From: Phyllobacteriaceae bacterium
GTDB taxonomy: Bacteria; Pseudomonadota; Alphaproteobacteria; Rhizobiales; Rhizobiaceae
Assembly: GCA_016711085.1 (NCBI GenBank)
Contig: JADJTR010000002.1
Coordinates: forward strand, 124,001 to 188,000
Length of the DNA stretch: 64,000 nucleotides
Direction: 5' to 3'
Shown: piece after piece, positions 35,666 to 45,632 of the stretch
Layout: each line of letters opens with the position of its first letter
Position numbering within the stretch: position 1 is the stretch's first letter
The notes under the pieces: generated by a model
Told to the model about the DNA's origin: nothing
What the model saw: only the letters and a program-made list of their open reading frames with translations
Databases searched by the model: none
Position numbers and translations under genes: made by a program

Positions 35666-37074
35666 ATGTCGGGCACGATTGCGCTACCGGTCTGGGTCGT
35701 CGTCGTCGCCGGCGCGCTCGCCCTGATCGGACTGATCGATCGCCTGCTGACGCCGGCGGCGCGCTGGTTTTTCAAGCGCCGCGTCAACCGCGCCATCGAG
35801 GAACTCAACACCAAACTGCAACTGAAGATCCGCCCCTTCGGCCTGACCCGCCGCAAGGTGCTGATCGATCGTCTCGCCAATGATTCCGCCGTGGTGCGCG
35901 CCGCCGAGGAGCACGCCCGCGCCGAGAACATGCCGCGCGAGGTGGCGATGGACATCGCCCACCGCTACGCCCGCGAAATCGTGCCGTCGTTCAACGCCTA
36001 CGCCTATTTTCGCGTCGGCGCGCGGCTGGCGCGCGCCCTGTCGACGGCGCTGTATCGCGTTCGCCTCGGCTATATGGATTCCGAACGATTGAAGACGGTC
36101 GATCCCGACGCCACCGTCATCTTCGTCATCAACCACCGCTCCAACATGGATTACGTTCTGGTGACCTATCTCGCCTCGGCGTCGGCGGCCTTGTCCTACG
36201 CGGTCGGCGAATGGGCCCGCGTGCCGGTGCTGCAGCAATTGATCCGTTCGATGGGAGCCTATTTCATCCGCCGCAATTCGCGCGACGGGCTCTATCGCAA
36301 GGTGCTCGCCCGCTATGTCCACATGGCGACGGCGGCAGGCGTCACCCAGGCGGTGTTTCCCGAAGGCGGGCTCACGCGCGACGGCAAATTGCGGCCGGTC
36401 AAGCTCGGCCTGCTTTCTTACATCGCCGCCGGCTGGGAGCCGGGCGGCCGCGATGTCGTCTTCGTGCCCGTCGGACTCAATTACGACCGCGTGCTCGAAG
36501 ACCGCTCGCTCGTCGCCGAAATCGACGGCCCGCCGCCGCGCGTTTCGACGTGGATCAAGACACAGCGGACATTGGCCTTTCTTTGGCGCAATCTGCGCCT
36601 GCGCCTCGCCGGACGCTGGCACCGTTTCGGCTATGCCTGCGTCTCCTTCGGCCAACCGGTGTCGCTAGCCGCGCATTTCGCCGCCGTCGGCATGGCGGAA
36701 CCGCATCGGGCCGGCGAGGCCGATCGCAACGCCGCCGTCGAGGCGCTCGGCGACCGCCTGATGACGGAAATCGCCCGTGTCATCCCGGCCCTGCCGGTGT
36801 CGCTCGTCGCCCTGGCGCTGACCGAGACCAGCGATGCGCCGCTCGACGAACTTGCGTTGAAGGCGCGTGTCGGCGAAACGATCGACCGCTTGGCGCAGAA
36901 AGGCGCGCATATCCACATCCCCGCGCCGACCGCGACTACGCGGTGACCGCCGGCCTGCGCATGTTGGAAATGCGTCACATCGTGGCCATCGGCGAGGACG
37001 GATTGGTGCGCATTGTTCGAGGCGAGGAACGGCTTGTCGCCTACTACGCCAACGCCATTGCCCACCTGCTGTAG
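35666..37074 (+). CDS. PlsB-like glycerol-3-phosphate acyltransferase (frameshift near 3' end)
   Basis: The product has an N-terminal hydrophobic helix and an acyltransferase domain with the catalytic FVINHRSNMDYVLVTYL (HX4D) and VFPEGGLTRDGKLRP. These place it with PlsB/PlsC-type glycerolipid acyltransferases, closest in style to PlsB. The written frame stops at 36946 after HIPAPTATTR. Adding one C in the C-run near 36921 continues with ADRDYAVTAGLRMLEMRHIV and stops at 37074, about 469 residues. The gene follows the AEC transporter. Confidence 0.85.
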
Positions 37075-37084
37075 CGAAAAGCGC

Positions 37085-38251
37085 TCAGCCACTCGTGGAA
37101 GCGAGCGCCAGAACCGGCGCATCGGCGATCACCACCCGGTTTCTCCCGGTGCGCTTTGCCTGGTACAGCGCCGCGTCGGCGCGCTCCATCAAGCGCGACA
37201 GGCTCTCATCTTGGTGCCGGGCGGCGATGCCGAAACTGGCGGTAAACCGCGAAATCGCGGATTCCTCCTCGCCTGCGGCCAAAGACGTCCGTACGCTTTC
37301 GCAGATCAGCCGCGCCATCGCCGGATTGGCAAACGGCGCCAGCGCGGCGAATTCCTCGCCGCCGATGCGGCCGACAATCGCGTTGCAACCCGCCGCCTCT
37401 TTGAAAAGCCGCGCCATTCGTCCTATTGCAGCGTCGCCGACGGCGTGGCCGTAGGTGTCGTTGATGCGCTTGAAATGATCGATGTCGCAGACAACCAACG
37501 CGGCGCCAGAGGCGTGCGCGAGCGCCTCGACCGCCTTTTCCTCGAAGCCGCGGCGATTGAGGAGGCCGGACAAATGGTCGATCTGGCCGCGCTCGTTGAG
37601 AATGCGGACGATATCCATGCCGAAGGCGACGAACAGGGTCGCGGCAATCGACAGGCCGATCACGGCGATGACGAAATGGAAGGTGGCGAAATACAGCGAG
37701 GACGAGTAGTTCGCCTGCGTCAGGGATTCACCGGTGAACAGGATGACGAACGCCGAGCGGATCGCCATTTGCGCGACATGCAGCGCGGTTTCCCAAAACA
37801 GGATCCGGTCGATCAGGGCGCTCTTGCCACGCCACAGGATCGGCAGCGAAAGACCGAAGACGCCGGCGGCGCCGAAGCTGACCACCAGCGCCCGAATGGC
37901 GATATCCGGCTGGACCAGCAGGAACCAGGAATTGACGATGAACGCCGCGACGATCAGCGCCGCCATCGCCATGATCGGCGGGCGGCTACGGCGACGCACC
38001 GCCATGCCTGTCGTGAACATCGCCGCCGCCAGCAAATAGAAACTGTTTGTGAGATAGGAGGCGACGACCGGCGACAGGAAATCGCGCGCGATATCCGCGA
38101 CGAATCCGAAAGCGGCGAGCAAGTAGCAGAAGGAAAAGAATTTCGCGGCGCGGAGCGCGGCTTTGTCGTAAAGGAAGACGATTGCAAAGCCGGCGGCGAA
38201 CACCAGCATCATCAATGGGTTGAGTAACTGAAACAGCCCGGTCCCGCCCAT
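37085..38251 (-). CDS. membrane diguanylate cyclase (GGDEF domain)
   Basis: The 388-residue protein has seven or so N-terminal helices and a C-terminal GGDEF domain: DIDHFKRINDTYGHAVGDAA, then IVGRIGGEEFAALAP with the active GGEEF signature. It would make cyclic di-GMP at the inner membrane. The inhibitory RxxD site expected five residues before GGEEF is absent. No EAL domain follows. It converges with the acyltransferase gene and borders the T6SS island. Confidence 0.92.
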   Translation of the reverse strand: MGGTGLFQLLNPLMMLVFAAGFAIVFLYDKAALRAAKFFSFCYLLAAFGFVADIARDFLSPVVASYLTNSFYLLAAAMFTTGMAVRRRSRPPIMAMAALIVAAFIVNSWFLLVQPDIAIRALVVSFGAAGVFGLSLPILWRGKSALIDRILFWETALHVAQMAIRSAFVILFTGESLTQANYSSSLYFATFHFVIAVIGLSIAATLFVAFGMDIVRILNERGQIDHLSGLLNRRGFEEKAVEALAHASGAALVVCDIDHFKRINDTYGHAVGDAAIGRMARLFKEAAGCNAIVGRIGGEEFAALAPFANPAMARLICESVRTSLAAGEEESAISRFTASFGIAARHQDESLSRLMERADAALYQAKRTGRNRVVIADAPVLALASTSG

Positions 38252-38438
38252 CGCCCCTGCCGCCGTGATTTCCCCAGCGGGTTCAGCCTATGAGCGACAG
38301 CTTAAGATTGCGTAATGGCCGCAGGGCTTGAACCACCGCCGCGCTCGCGACCCAATGGCTGGTCGAACCGCAAGGTTGTTCAAGTCGGCTGAATGCGCGC
38401 CGCCCGCCTCCCCTTGCAGGGTGATTTTCCTGTCCCGA

Positions 38439-40460
38439 TCACTCCCCGCCGAGAATGAAGAATTCGAACGCGAAGTCGACCCCGGACCCGGTTTTTTGTA
38501 CGGCTTCAGTCAGCGCCGGAAAGAAAGTCTCCGTCGTAACCGGTTTTTCGAATTTGGCGAGCGCCAGCGGTTTGTCGCTGCGCATGGCAAGGATGAGATG
38601 CGCCACCGGTTTCTGCTTTTTCTTTTCTTGGAATTTGACCGTGAATGTTAACATATTGTCTTTTGTTTTCAATGACTTATCGAGGGAATAGGTTGCGCCG
38701 TTGTTGTCGACGAGATAGGCGTGGCTTCCTTCGGCGGCAAAGCCTTCGATCGCGCCGCTCAGGGTATCGCCGGGACGAATGCGATCGCTCACCAGGGACA
38801 ACCGTACAGTCCCCTGCGTGCCGCTGCTCAATTTGCCCAGAAACCGTGCGACGGCGCATTGTTGTTCGGTGATTGGCCGCACTTCGACATTGGGTTCGAA
38901 GCCGAATTCCTTTTTGAATTCCCGGACCAGGCGCTCGAAACCGGTGAGCTCCTTGGCCATGCCTTCAACGGCGATGGTTTTTTCGCCAACCGAGGTCGCC
39001 CGCGCCACGAAGCAGTCGCCGCCATCGAAGGCTTTCAACCAAGCAATCTGACGGCCGGCGGAACCGAGAGCGGTGTTGGCCGCCGGATTGACTTCCGTCT
39101 TTCCCGGTGTCTGGGCCGCCCCGCCTTCGGCAGGCTTGCCTTCCTGTGGCCTGGCGGCAGGCGCTTCCGGCTTGGCTGCGGCGTCACGCTGTGGAGCCGG
39201 GGTTTCCGCCTGCGCCGGAGGCTTGCCCTCCTCTCCGGATTTGGGCTGGCTCGTTCCGGGCGAAAGCTTGGGCGCGGCCTCGCCGCTCTCGACCTCGGGG
39301 CGTTGGCCGAACAGACCGGCCCACCAGCCGCCGCCGCCGATCACGGCGAGGCCGATCACGGCCGCGGCCGCCAGGGGCGCAAACGAGCGGCGCTTGGGCG
39401 CGCCTGCCTGAAGAACCGGCGCCGAGCCGGCGATCAAAGGCGCTGTATCGGTCGATCCCGGCGTCCGAGCGCCCTGCGCGGTCTCCCCGGCGGCGGGAAT
39501 GCCGCCAGACGCCAACAGCGCCGAAACGCCGTTGCCGGCCATTTGGACGGCGCCATTCTCGACGATGACCGGCGGCGTCGTCGGCGGCTTCGATTTTTCC
39601 GGTCGCGGCAGCAGCTCGTCGGCTACTTCCGCCATGGATTGCAGTCGTTGCGCCGGATCGGGCTGCAGCATGGCCGAGACGATGCCGCGCATCGATTCGT
39701 CGATATCCGAAAGATCCGGAACAACCCGGCGCTTTTCGATGACCTCGTATTGGGAGCCGCTCATGTCGAGCGGCTCGCCGCGCAGGACATTCATGGTCAG
39801 AAGTCCGAGGCTGTAGACGTCCGACGCCGCGGTCACATCGCCGCCGAACAACCCCAATTGCTCAGGCGAAACGAAATTGTATTTGCCGGCGAACTTGCCG
39901 CCGAGAAGCGTGCCGCCTCCGACCTTGGTGGTGCGCGCGATGCCGAAGTCGATGATCTTGGGTTCGAACACCGAACCTTTCGACAGGATGATGTTGTCGG
40001 GAGAAACATCGCGATGAATGATCCCGGCGCGATGGGCGGCATCAAGGCCGGCGGCAATCCGGCCGATCAGGATCCTGGTCGATTCGACGCTCAGCGGACC
40101 GTCGCGAAGCTTGTCGCCGAGCGAGGGCCCGTCGAGATACTCCATGGCGAGGTACGGCCGGCCGAGGACCGGTTCAATGGAAAACAGGTGGTAGCGCACG
40201 ATCGCCGGATGGTGCAGTTCGCCGAGGACCTTTGCTTCCTTGCGAAAGAGGGCGAGGATTGTTTCATCCTTGGCGAATTCGCCGAGAACGATTTTGATGG
40301 CGACGGCGTCATCGGTGGCGATGTTGTGCCCGCGATAGACTTCGCCCATGCCGCCGGAGGCGATTTTTTCGTCAATCTCGTAAATTCCGTTCAAGCGCGT
40401 TCCCGGCCCGATCGCCGCTACCGAGAACACCTTGGTTTTTTCGCTGTCCGTCATCGCCAT
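38439..40460 (-). CDS. ppkA: T6SS-associated serine/threonine kinase PpkA (TagE)
   Basis: In T6SS, PpkA phosphorylates the FHA protein to start assembly, opposed by PppA. The 673-residue product has a kinase domain with IASGGMGEVYRG, HRDVSPDNIIL and KIIDFGIA, so all catalytic residues are present. A Pro/Glu-rich stretch, a transmembrane helix (FAPLAAAAVIGLAVIGGGGW) and a periplasmic C-terminal domain of unknown fold follow. It lies last in the leftward T6SS unit, 16 nt after pppA. Confidence 0.9.
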   Translation of the reverse strand: MAMTDSEKTKVFSVAAIGPGTRLNGIYEIDEKIASGGMGEVYRGHNIATDDAVAIKIVLGEFAKDETILALFRKEAKVLGELHHPAIVRYHLFSIEPVLGRPYLAMEYLDGPSLGDKLRDGPLSVESTRILIGRIAAGLDAAHRAGIIHRDVSPDNIILSKGSVFEPKIIDFGIARTTKVGGGTLLGGKFAGKYNFVSPEQLGLFGGDVTAASDVYSLGLLTMNVLRGEPLDMSGSQYEVIEKRRVVPDLSDIDESMRGIVSAMLQPDPAQRLQSMAEVADELLPRPEKSKPPTTPPVIVENGAVQMAGNGVSALLASGGIPAAGETAQGARTPGSTDTAPLIAGSAPVLQAGAPKRRSFAPLAAAAVIGLAVIGGGGWWAGLFGQRPEVESGEAAPKLSPGTSQPKSGEEGKPPAQAETPAPQRDAAAKPEAPAARPQEGKPAEGGAAQTPGKTEVNPAANTALGSAGRQIAWLKAFDGGDCFVARATSVGEKTIAVEGMAKELTGFERLVREFKKEFGFEPNVEVRPITEQQCAVARFLGKLSSGTQGTVRLSLVSDRIRPGDTLSGAIEGFAAEGSHAYLVDNNGATYSLDKSLKTKDNMLTFTVKFQEKKKQKPVAHLILAMRSDKPLALAKFEKPVTTETFFPALTEAVQKTGSGVDFAFEFFILGGE

Positions 40461-40476
40461 TGATTCGCGCTTCCGC

Positions 40477-41241
40477 TCATGCCGGGTACCCCGACAGGGG
40501 AACCGTCGCAGAAGCCGCAAAGAACTGGATAACGCAGATCGTGACATTGTCATGACCGCCACGATCAAGAACCACCTCGACAAGATCGCGGCAGATCCGC
40601 TCGGGTTTGTGTCCCGCCATCGCCTCGCCGATTTCCAGGTTCGACACGTGTCCGGTCAGACCATCGCTGCACAGCAGGAAGGTGTCGCCCGGCAGTATGT
40701 GGCCGTCGGTGAAGTCCATGTAAACGTAGTCGCTGACGCCGATTGCCTGGGTGATGACGTTCCGGCGCGGATAGACGGCCGCTTCCTCCTTGGTCAGCAG
40801 GCCGCGATTGAGCAGATCCTGGACTTCGGTGTGGTCGCGGGACAATTGCGTCAGCGTATCGCCGCGCAACAGGTAGGCGCGGCTGTCTCCCGACCAATAG
40901 CAACGGTAGTCGCTTTCGAACACCAAAAGGCCGACGACGGTCGATCCGATCACCTTGTCGCCGTTCAGGCGTGAATAGCGGCGGATGTCAGCGTTCGCCG
41001 CCGTGATGGCGTCGCGAAAGCTCGACGCCAGTTCGATGGCCGATCCCTGGCGGGTCACCTGTTCCAGTCTCTCGACAATCGCCGTGCTCGCCACCTCGCC
41101 GGCGTCATGGCCGCCCATGCCGTCAGCGACGACGAACAGGCCGGCTTCCGCATTGGAAAGGCAGCGATCTTCATTGAGCGTGCGGACACAGCCGACATGG
41201 GAAAGCGCAAAATGGGCAGTCCGCATCCTGGGCGTCACCAT
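40477..41241 (-). CDS. pppA: T6SS-associated PP2C phosphatase PppA
   Basis: The 254-residue product has the PP2C metal-binding motifs: GCVRTLNEDRCL, VVADGMGGHDAGEVAS, YWSGDSRAYLL, LCSDGLTGHV and GGHDNVT. It would remove the phosphate added by PpkA on the FHA protein. Start is at 41241 or a few codons later. It sits between tagF and ppkA. Confidence 0.93.
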   Translation of the reverse strand: MVTPRMRTAHFALSHVGCVRTLNEDRCLSNAEAGLFVVADGMGGHDAGEVASTAIVERLEQVTRQGSAIELASSFRDAITAANADIRRYSRLNGDKVIGSTVVGLLVFESDYRCYWSGDSRAYLLRGDTLTQLSRDHTEVQDLLNRGLLTKEEAAVYPRRNVITQAIGVSDYVYMDFTDGHILPGDTFLLCSDGLTGHVSNLEIGEAMAGHKPERICRDLVEVVLDRGGHDNVTICVIQFFAASATVPLSGYPA

Positions 41242-41345
41242 TTCGTCCCCCGAAAGGATTTGCGCTACTGAATGCTATTCTTTCCATTGCATGGCACGAC
41301 TTGCAAGGTGGGCGCGTGGCCGATTTCACAATTGCCCGCCTGTCA

Positions 41346-41996
41346 TCACCCGCCATCGCCCATCATGGCGGCGTAAAACCCGGGTCCGGGCATCGCGGCG
41401 AAAGAATTGTATTGCGGCTTGACCAGCGCGCTGCCGCGCGTCCACCATGCCGTACGGGTTTCATTTGCCGCGGCGGTCTCGAGGGCCGAAACTCGCGCGG
41501 CGAAATCGTCGGCCTCGGGATCGCCGCGGGCGCAACGTCCGCCGGCGATCGTCTCGGCGTCGGGCGGAGCACCGGCCGATTGCGGCTCGGGCAGATCGGC
41601 CACGAGCCTGACCGGATCCGGTTCGGCATTGTCGTCCAGGGCTTCGACGAGACGACGATGTACGGCGGCAAACCAGTCGGTCTGGCGGTTTTCGGCAAAA
41701 CCGGGAAAGCCGGATTCGGAATGAGCGATAATGGCAAGCGGAAAATACCGGCCGACGCCGTCGACCGAAGGCGCAAGCGCGCCCAGGCAGTCGACGCCGG
41801 CGATGGCCCGCCCGATGCGAAAATTCCAGATCGGCTGAACCAGAAAACGGTCCGTCCATTCGCCGCCAAGCTTGTCGCGACTTGTGGCAACCGCCGCCAA
41901 GAGCCAATTTTCGACAGGCGCCAAGACGCCGCGCGGCAGGTTCACCGTGACGAAATCGCGTTTGGCCGGGTACTTGCCGAACAGTCCGACCGCCAT
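41346..41996 (-). CDS. tagF: T6SS-associated protein TagF
   Basis: TagF represses T6SS assembly after translation in Pseudomonas and Agrobacterium. The 216-residue product begins MAVGLFGKYPAKRDFVTVNL, the family start, and contains IGRAIAGVDCLGALAPSVDG, then VGRYFPLAI. The ATG lies 2 nt after the tssM stop. It is not fused to PppA as it is in some rhizobia. Confidence 0.92.
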   Translation of the reverse strand: MAVGLFGKYPAKRDFVTVNLPRGVLAPVENWLLAAVATSRDKLGGEWTDRFLVQPIWNFRIGRAIAGVDCLGALAPSVDGVGRYFPLAIIAHSESGFPGFAENRQTDWFAAVHRRLVEALDDNAEPDPVRLVADLPEPQSAGAPPDAETIAGGRCARGDPEADDFAARVSALETAAANETRTAWWTRGSALVKPQYNSFAAMPGPGFYAAMMGDGG

Positions 41997-41997
41997 G

Positions 41998-44900
41998 TCA
42001 GAAGCCCACCGGACATTTGAACTCGTCGATGGCGTTGAGGGTCAGCGGGTTGGACAGGGATGCGATTTCGATCTTGTAGGAGACTTCGCGTCCGCCAATG
42101 ACAAATCGCGCCGCGACTCCGTCACCGCTTTTCGACACCGAACCCTGGGCCAGAAGCCGCAACAACGCCCACGGACCGGACGCGCCGATATTGGAAGCGC
42201 GGCCGGGCAGTTCCGGGATCAACGAGATGCCGGCCGATCCGCTCGAACCGCTGCCCGGCCAGGTCAGGGTCACCGGTGCATTGCCGACCTGTTGCGACTG
42301 GACGACCGTTCCGTTGACCTCGAGCAACGCCAGTTCCGCGTTGCCTGAAAGGGTCGTCGGCTTGAACGTCATCGACAGGCCCGGCATGGGCGAACCGCTC
42401 GCGAAGTAAGCGTCCTTGATTGCTGCGGCGCGCTGGAATTCACGCAGCGTCGCCTTGGACAGTTCCTGGCCGATCCGGCTGTCCGCCTTCCAGGTCCAGG
42501 GATCCGAGCTCATGTCGACATATTGCGCGAGTTTCTCGGCGAAGAATCGGTCGATGATGCCTTGGGGGGCGAACAGTTTGGCGAATTCGGCGATCGGCAC
42601 ATCGCGCCCGCTGTCGCGCGAAAAAGGATACCGGCTGGCGGTGATTTCCTGGCATGTGCGCGTGACGATGCTCGATAATTGCTGGTTCAGTTGGGAGATC
42701 GTCGAACCGGCGGCGTCGCCTTCGAAATCGTCGATGGCGCTTTCCATCATTTTGGCTAGCGGCGTCGGCAGGCGGGATGCATTTGAACGCAGATTGACGA
42801 TCTGCAATTGCAGGTTCGATGTCGCCCGTTCCGTCTGGGACGGATTGGTCGCCGCCAAAAGCAGGCTTTGGTAAATTTCGTACAGGTTCTGGATAAGCGA
42901 ATCGATCGGCCGCTGGCCCGCCTCGCCATCGACCAATTGATGGAAGGGGCGGAAATAGGGCCCTCGATATTGGCGCCGGGGGTCTGCGGCGCGCTGGCTT
43001 CGCCGCCGGCGCCGACGCGCATCTGCGATTTCTTCAGCGCCAGTTCGATGCCGATGCGCTTCCAGCCGGTGGCGCGGTCCTGGATGCGCTGTGCGGCGAT
43101 CGCCGCGACTTCCTGGCGATCGAACCGTCAGCCGCGCCTTCGACCAGCGCGCCCGCGCCGCCGGCGACGTCCGCGCCGCCTTCGCGTTCGCGCGTCAGAA
43201 CAGGTTTCATCCCCGGATCGACGCGAAAATGGCGCGGATCGGCGAGGTTGGCGCCGAGGCGGCGGCGATGGCGATATATTGCGGTTTGTCGGCCGAAAGG
43301 CGCTTCAAGCGCACCTTGCCAAGCGCCTGCTCCCAGGACGCGACAAAATCGCGCCGGTACAATTCAAGCAATTGCGGACCGAGGCGGGCGAATTGCTCTT
43401 CCACGGCGGCTTGCTGGCCGAATTCGCCGAGCACCCAGTTTTCAGCGATCAGCTTCTCGGCCACTTCCGACAATTGGTCGAGGAAATAGTCGTGGAACCC
43501 GGCATAGGTAAAGAGTCCCGGCACCATGACGTCTTCGAGCGGGCTGCCATCAATGGTCTCGAGGACGAGCGTCGAATCCGGTCCGCCGCGCGCCGCGAGG
43601 CGCCAGTCCTCGACCAGGCCGCCGCCGCTCTTGATCAATGTATAGGCGCGATCGGCGATGGTCATGCGCACCAGCGCCTGCTGCGCCGATGAAACCAGCG
43701 CCCCATTCAATTCGAATACGGGCGGACGGGCGTCGTCGAGTTCGAGCATCGCGGTCAGATGCTCTTCGAGCGCGTCGCGGCCGGCCTTGTTGGCGGCGCC
43801 GGGGTACAGGTTGTCGGCCCAGTCCTGGCGCATCCAGGCGACGATCAGTTCGCGGTCGACCGCCGGCGCGCGGCCGCCGAGCATCAGATAGACCTTCAGC
43901 GCTTCGTAGACAGCCACGGGATCGTTGATGTTGGCTTCGATCTGGCGTTCAAGCCGCAGAATCAAACGCGAGCGAAACGTCCGCTCCAGCGCGTCGCGAT
44001 AGGCGCCGGTCGCCGCCGACGACAGACGCGCGCGCTGGCTCAGGCCGAACCGCTCGCTCCACGCCGGCTCGACATCGCGGTTGGCGTAGCCGACATCGAG
44101 CTTGCGCATTTTGTGGAGAAGATCGAGGACATTCTCCAAATCCGTGTCGGAGACCTCGGTCGAGTTGAGGGCCAGATCGCCGATCTCGCGATAAGCGGCG
44201 ATGTCGGCTTCGGTGGAAGCGATCAATTTGCTGTTCTGGAGATAGCTCCAGATCCAGGCGCCGGCCAAGCCGGCGGACGCAAGCGCAATCAGGCCGATGG
44301 CGCCATAACGGATCGCCGCGGCGCGCCGGATCGCCTTGACGTCCCGCGTCACCCAGCCTGCTTCGGCGAAAATCACCTTGGACAGCAGATCGTGGAGAAA
44401 ATAGCTCTTGCCCTTGCCCGACATTTCGGCCGAACCGGCCTTGTTGAAGCTCGATTCCATTGCGCCGAGGATCTGGTCTATGGGCGTGCCCTGCTGGGTG
44501 CCGGACGAGAAATAGAAACCGCGCAAATTGGCGTTGGCGTGGTAGCGGGTCGGCTCGAAAATCTTGGTGAGAAACTGCGCCACCATTTCCTTCAAGCCCG
44601 CCACCTGGGCCGGGAATCCGAACACGGCAATGCGGGTCATCGCATCGGGTTCATCCTGCAGGCGATCGGCGGTTTCCTCGGTCAGGCGCTTGACCAGATC
44701 GTCGAATTCGGCGGGCACCTTGCCGACCAGATTGGCCTTGCGGTCCTCGGTCTGGAATGTCGCCCCCCAGACCTGGCGGCGACGCGATTCGGGGAAATTG
44801 CCAAAAAACTCCTGGAAGCCGGCGATGAGGTCGGCCTTGGTGAACAGCGCATAGACCGGAAAGTCGATCTTGAGTTCCTGGTGAAGCTCGAGAAGGCGTT

Positions 44901-45612
44901 TGCGGATGGCGGTCGCATGCTCCTCGATTTCCGGGGCCTTCAGGGTCATCAGGTCTTCGAGGCTGATGGCGATGATAACGCCGTTGATCGGCTGTTTGGC
45001 CCGATAGGTTTTCAACAGGTTGAGGAAGGCGAGCCAGCTTTTCTTGTCGGATTCGGCATCGGAATCCTGGGTGGTGTAACGGCCGGCCGTGTCGATCAGC
45101 ACGGCTTCCTCGGCGAACCACCAATCGCAATAACGCGTGCCGCCGACGCCGGCGACGGCCGCCTTGTTGCCATCGGCCGAAAGCGGGAACTTGATGCCGG
45201 AATTGACCAGCGCCGTGGTCTTGCCCGCGCCCGGCGGGCCGATGATGACATACCAGGGCAGATCGTACAGGAAACTGCGCCGCCCGGAGGATTTCTTCAG
45301 CGTCGCCAGCGCCTCGTTCATGCGCTCGCCAAGCTGGTCGGCGTCGCCGGTTTTTTCCGGCGCTTCGACAATGGCGGACTCGAGCGCCTTTTGCGCCTTT
45401 CGGCGGCGCCAGAAGCGGAACGCGACAATGACGCCATAAACCAGCCAGATGAAGACGATGAGGCCGACCCGCACGCCGAATCCGGCCAACGGCTCGTAGC
45501 CGCCAAGAGCGAGCAACGGTCCGGCGAACCAGATGGCCAAAGACAACGCAATCAGCGCCAGCGGTACAATCGACCGCTTGGCCAGCGTCAGCATTCTTTC
45601 CTTCAATTTCAT
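41998..45612 (-). CDS. tssM: T6SS inner-membrane protein TssM/IcmF (three frame breaks)
   Basis: TssM is the large trans-envelope core subunit. ATG 45612 starts MKLKERMLTLAKRSIVPLAL, with two early helices. Walker A YVIIGPPGAGKTTALVNSG, WFAEEAVLIDTAGRYTTQD and a third helix (IGLIALASAGLAGAWIWSYL) follow, then a long periplasmic part. The written frame stops near 43207. Three single-base problems near 43206, 43120 and 42960 must be corrected to join SAPTSPIRAIF, EVAAIAAQRIQDRATGWKRI and FHQLVDGEAGQRPIDSL to the end at 41998. The restored length of about 1205 residues is normal for the family. Confidence 0.92.
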
Positions 45613-45632
45613 CGGGACAGGCCGCTCCGGGG

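Noticed and set aside
38721..40463. 580-codon open frame on the plus strand
   Set aside because: Antisense to ppkA, which has intact kinase motifs.
40643..40652. GACACGTGTC palindrome in pppA
   Set aside because: Shares CACGTG with parS but lacks the TTCACGTGAA core, so not a ParB site.
42955..43210. Programmed frameshifting in tssM
   Set aside because: Three changes in 250 bp without slippery heptamers or stable stems, and similar breaks occur in unrelated core genes.
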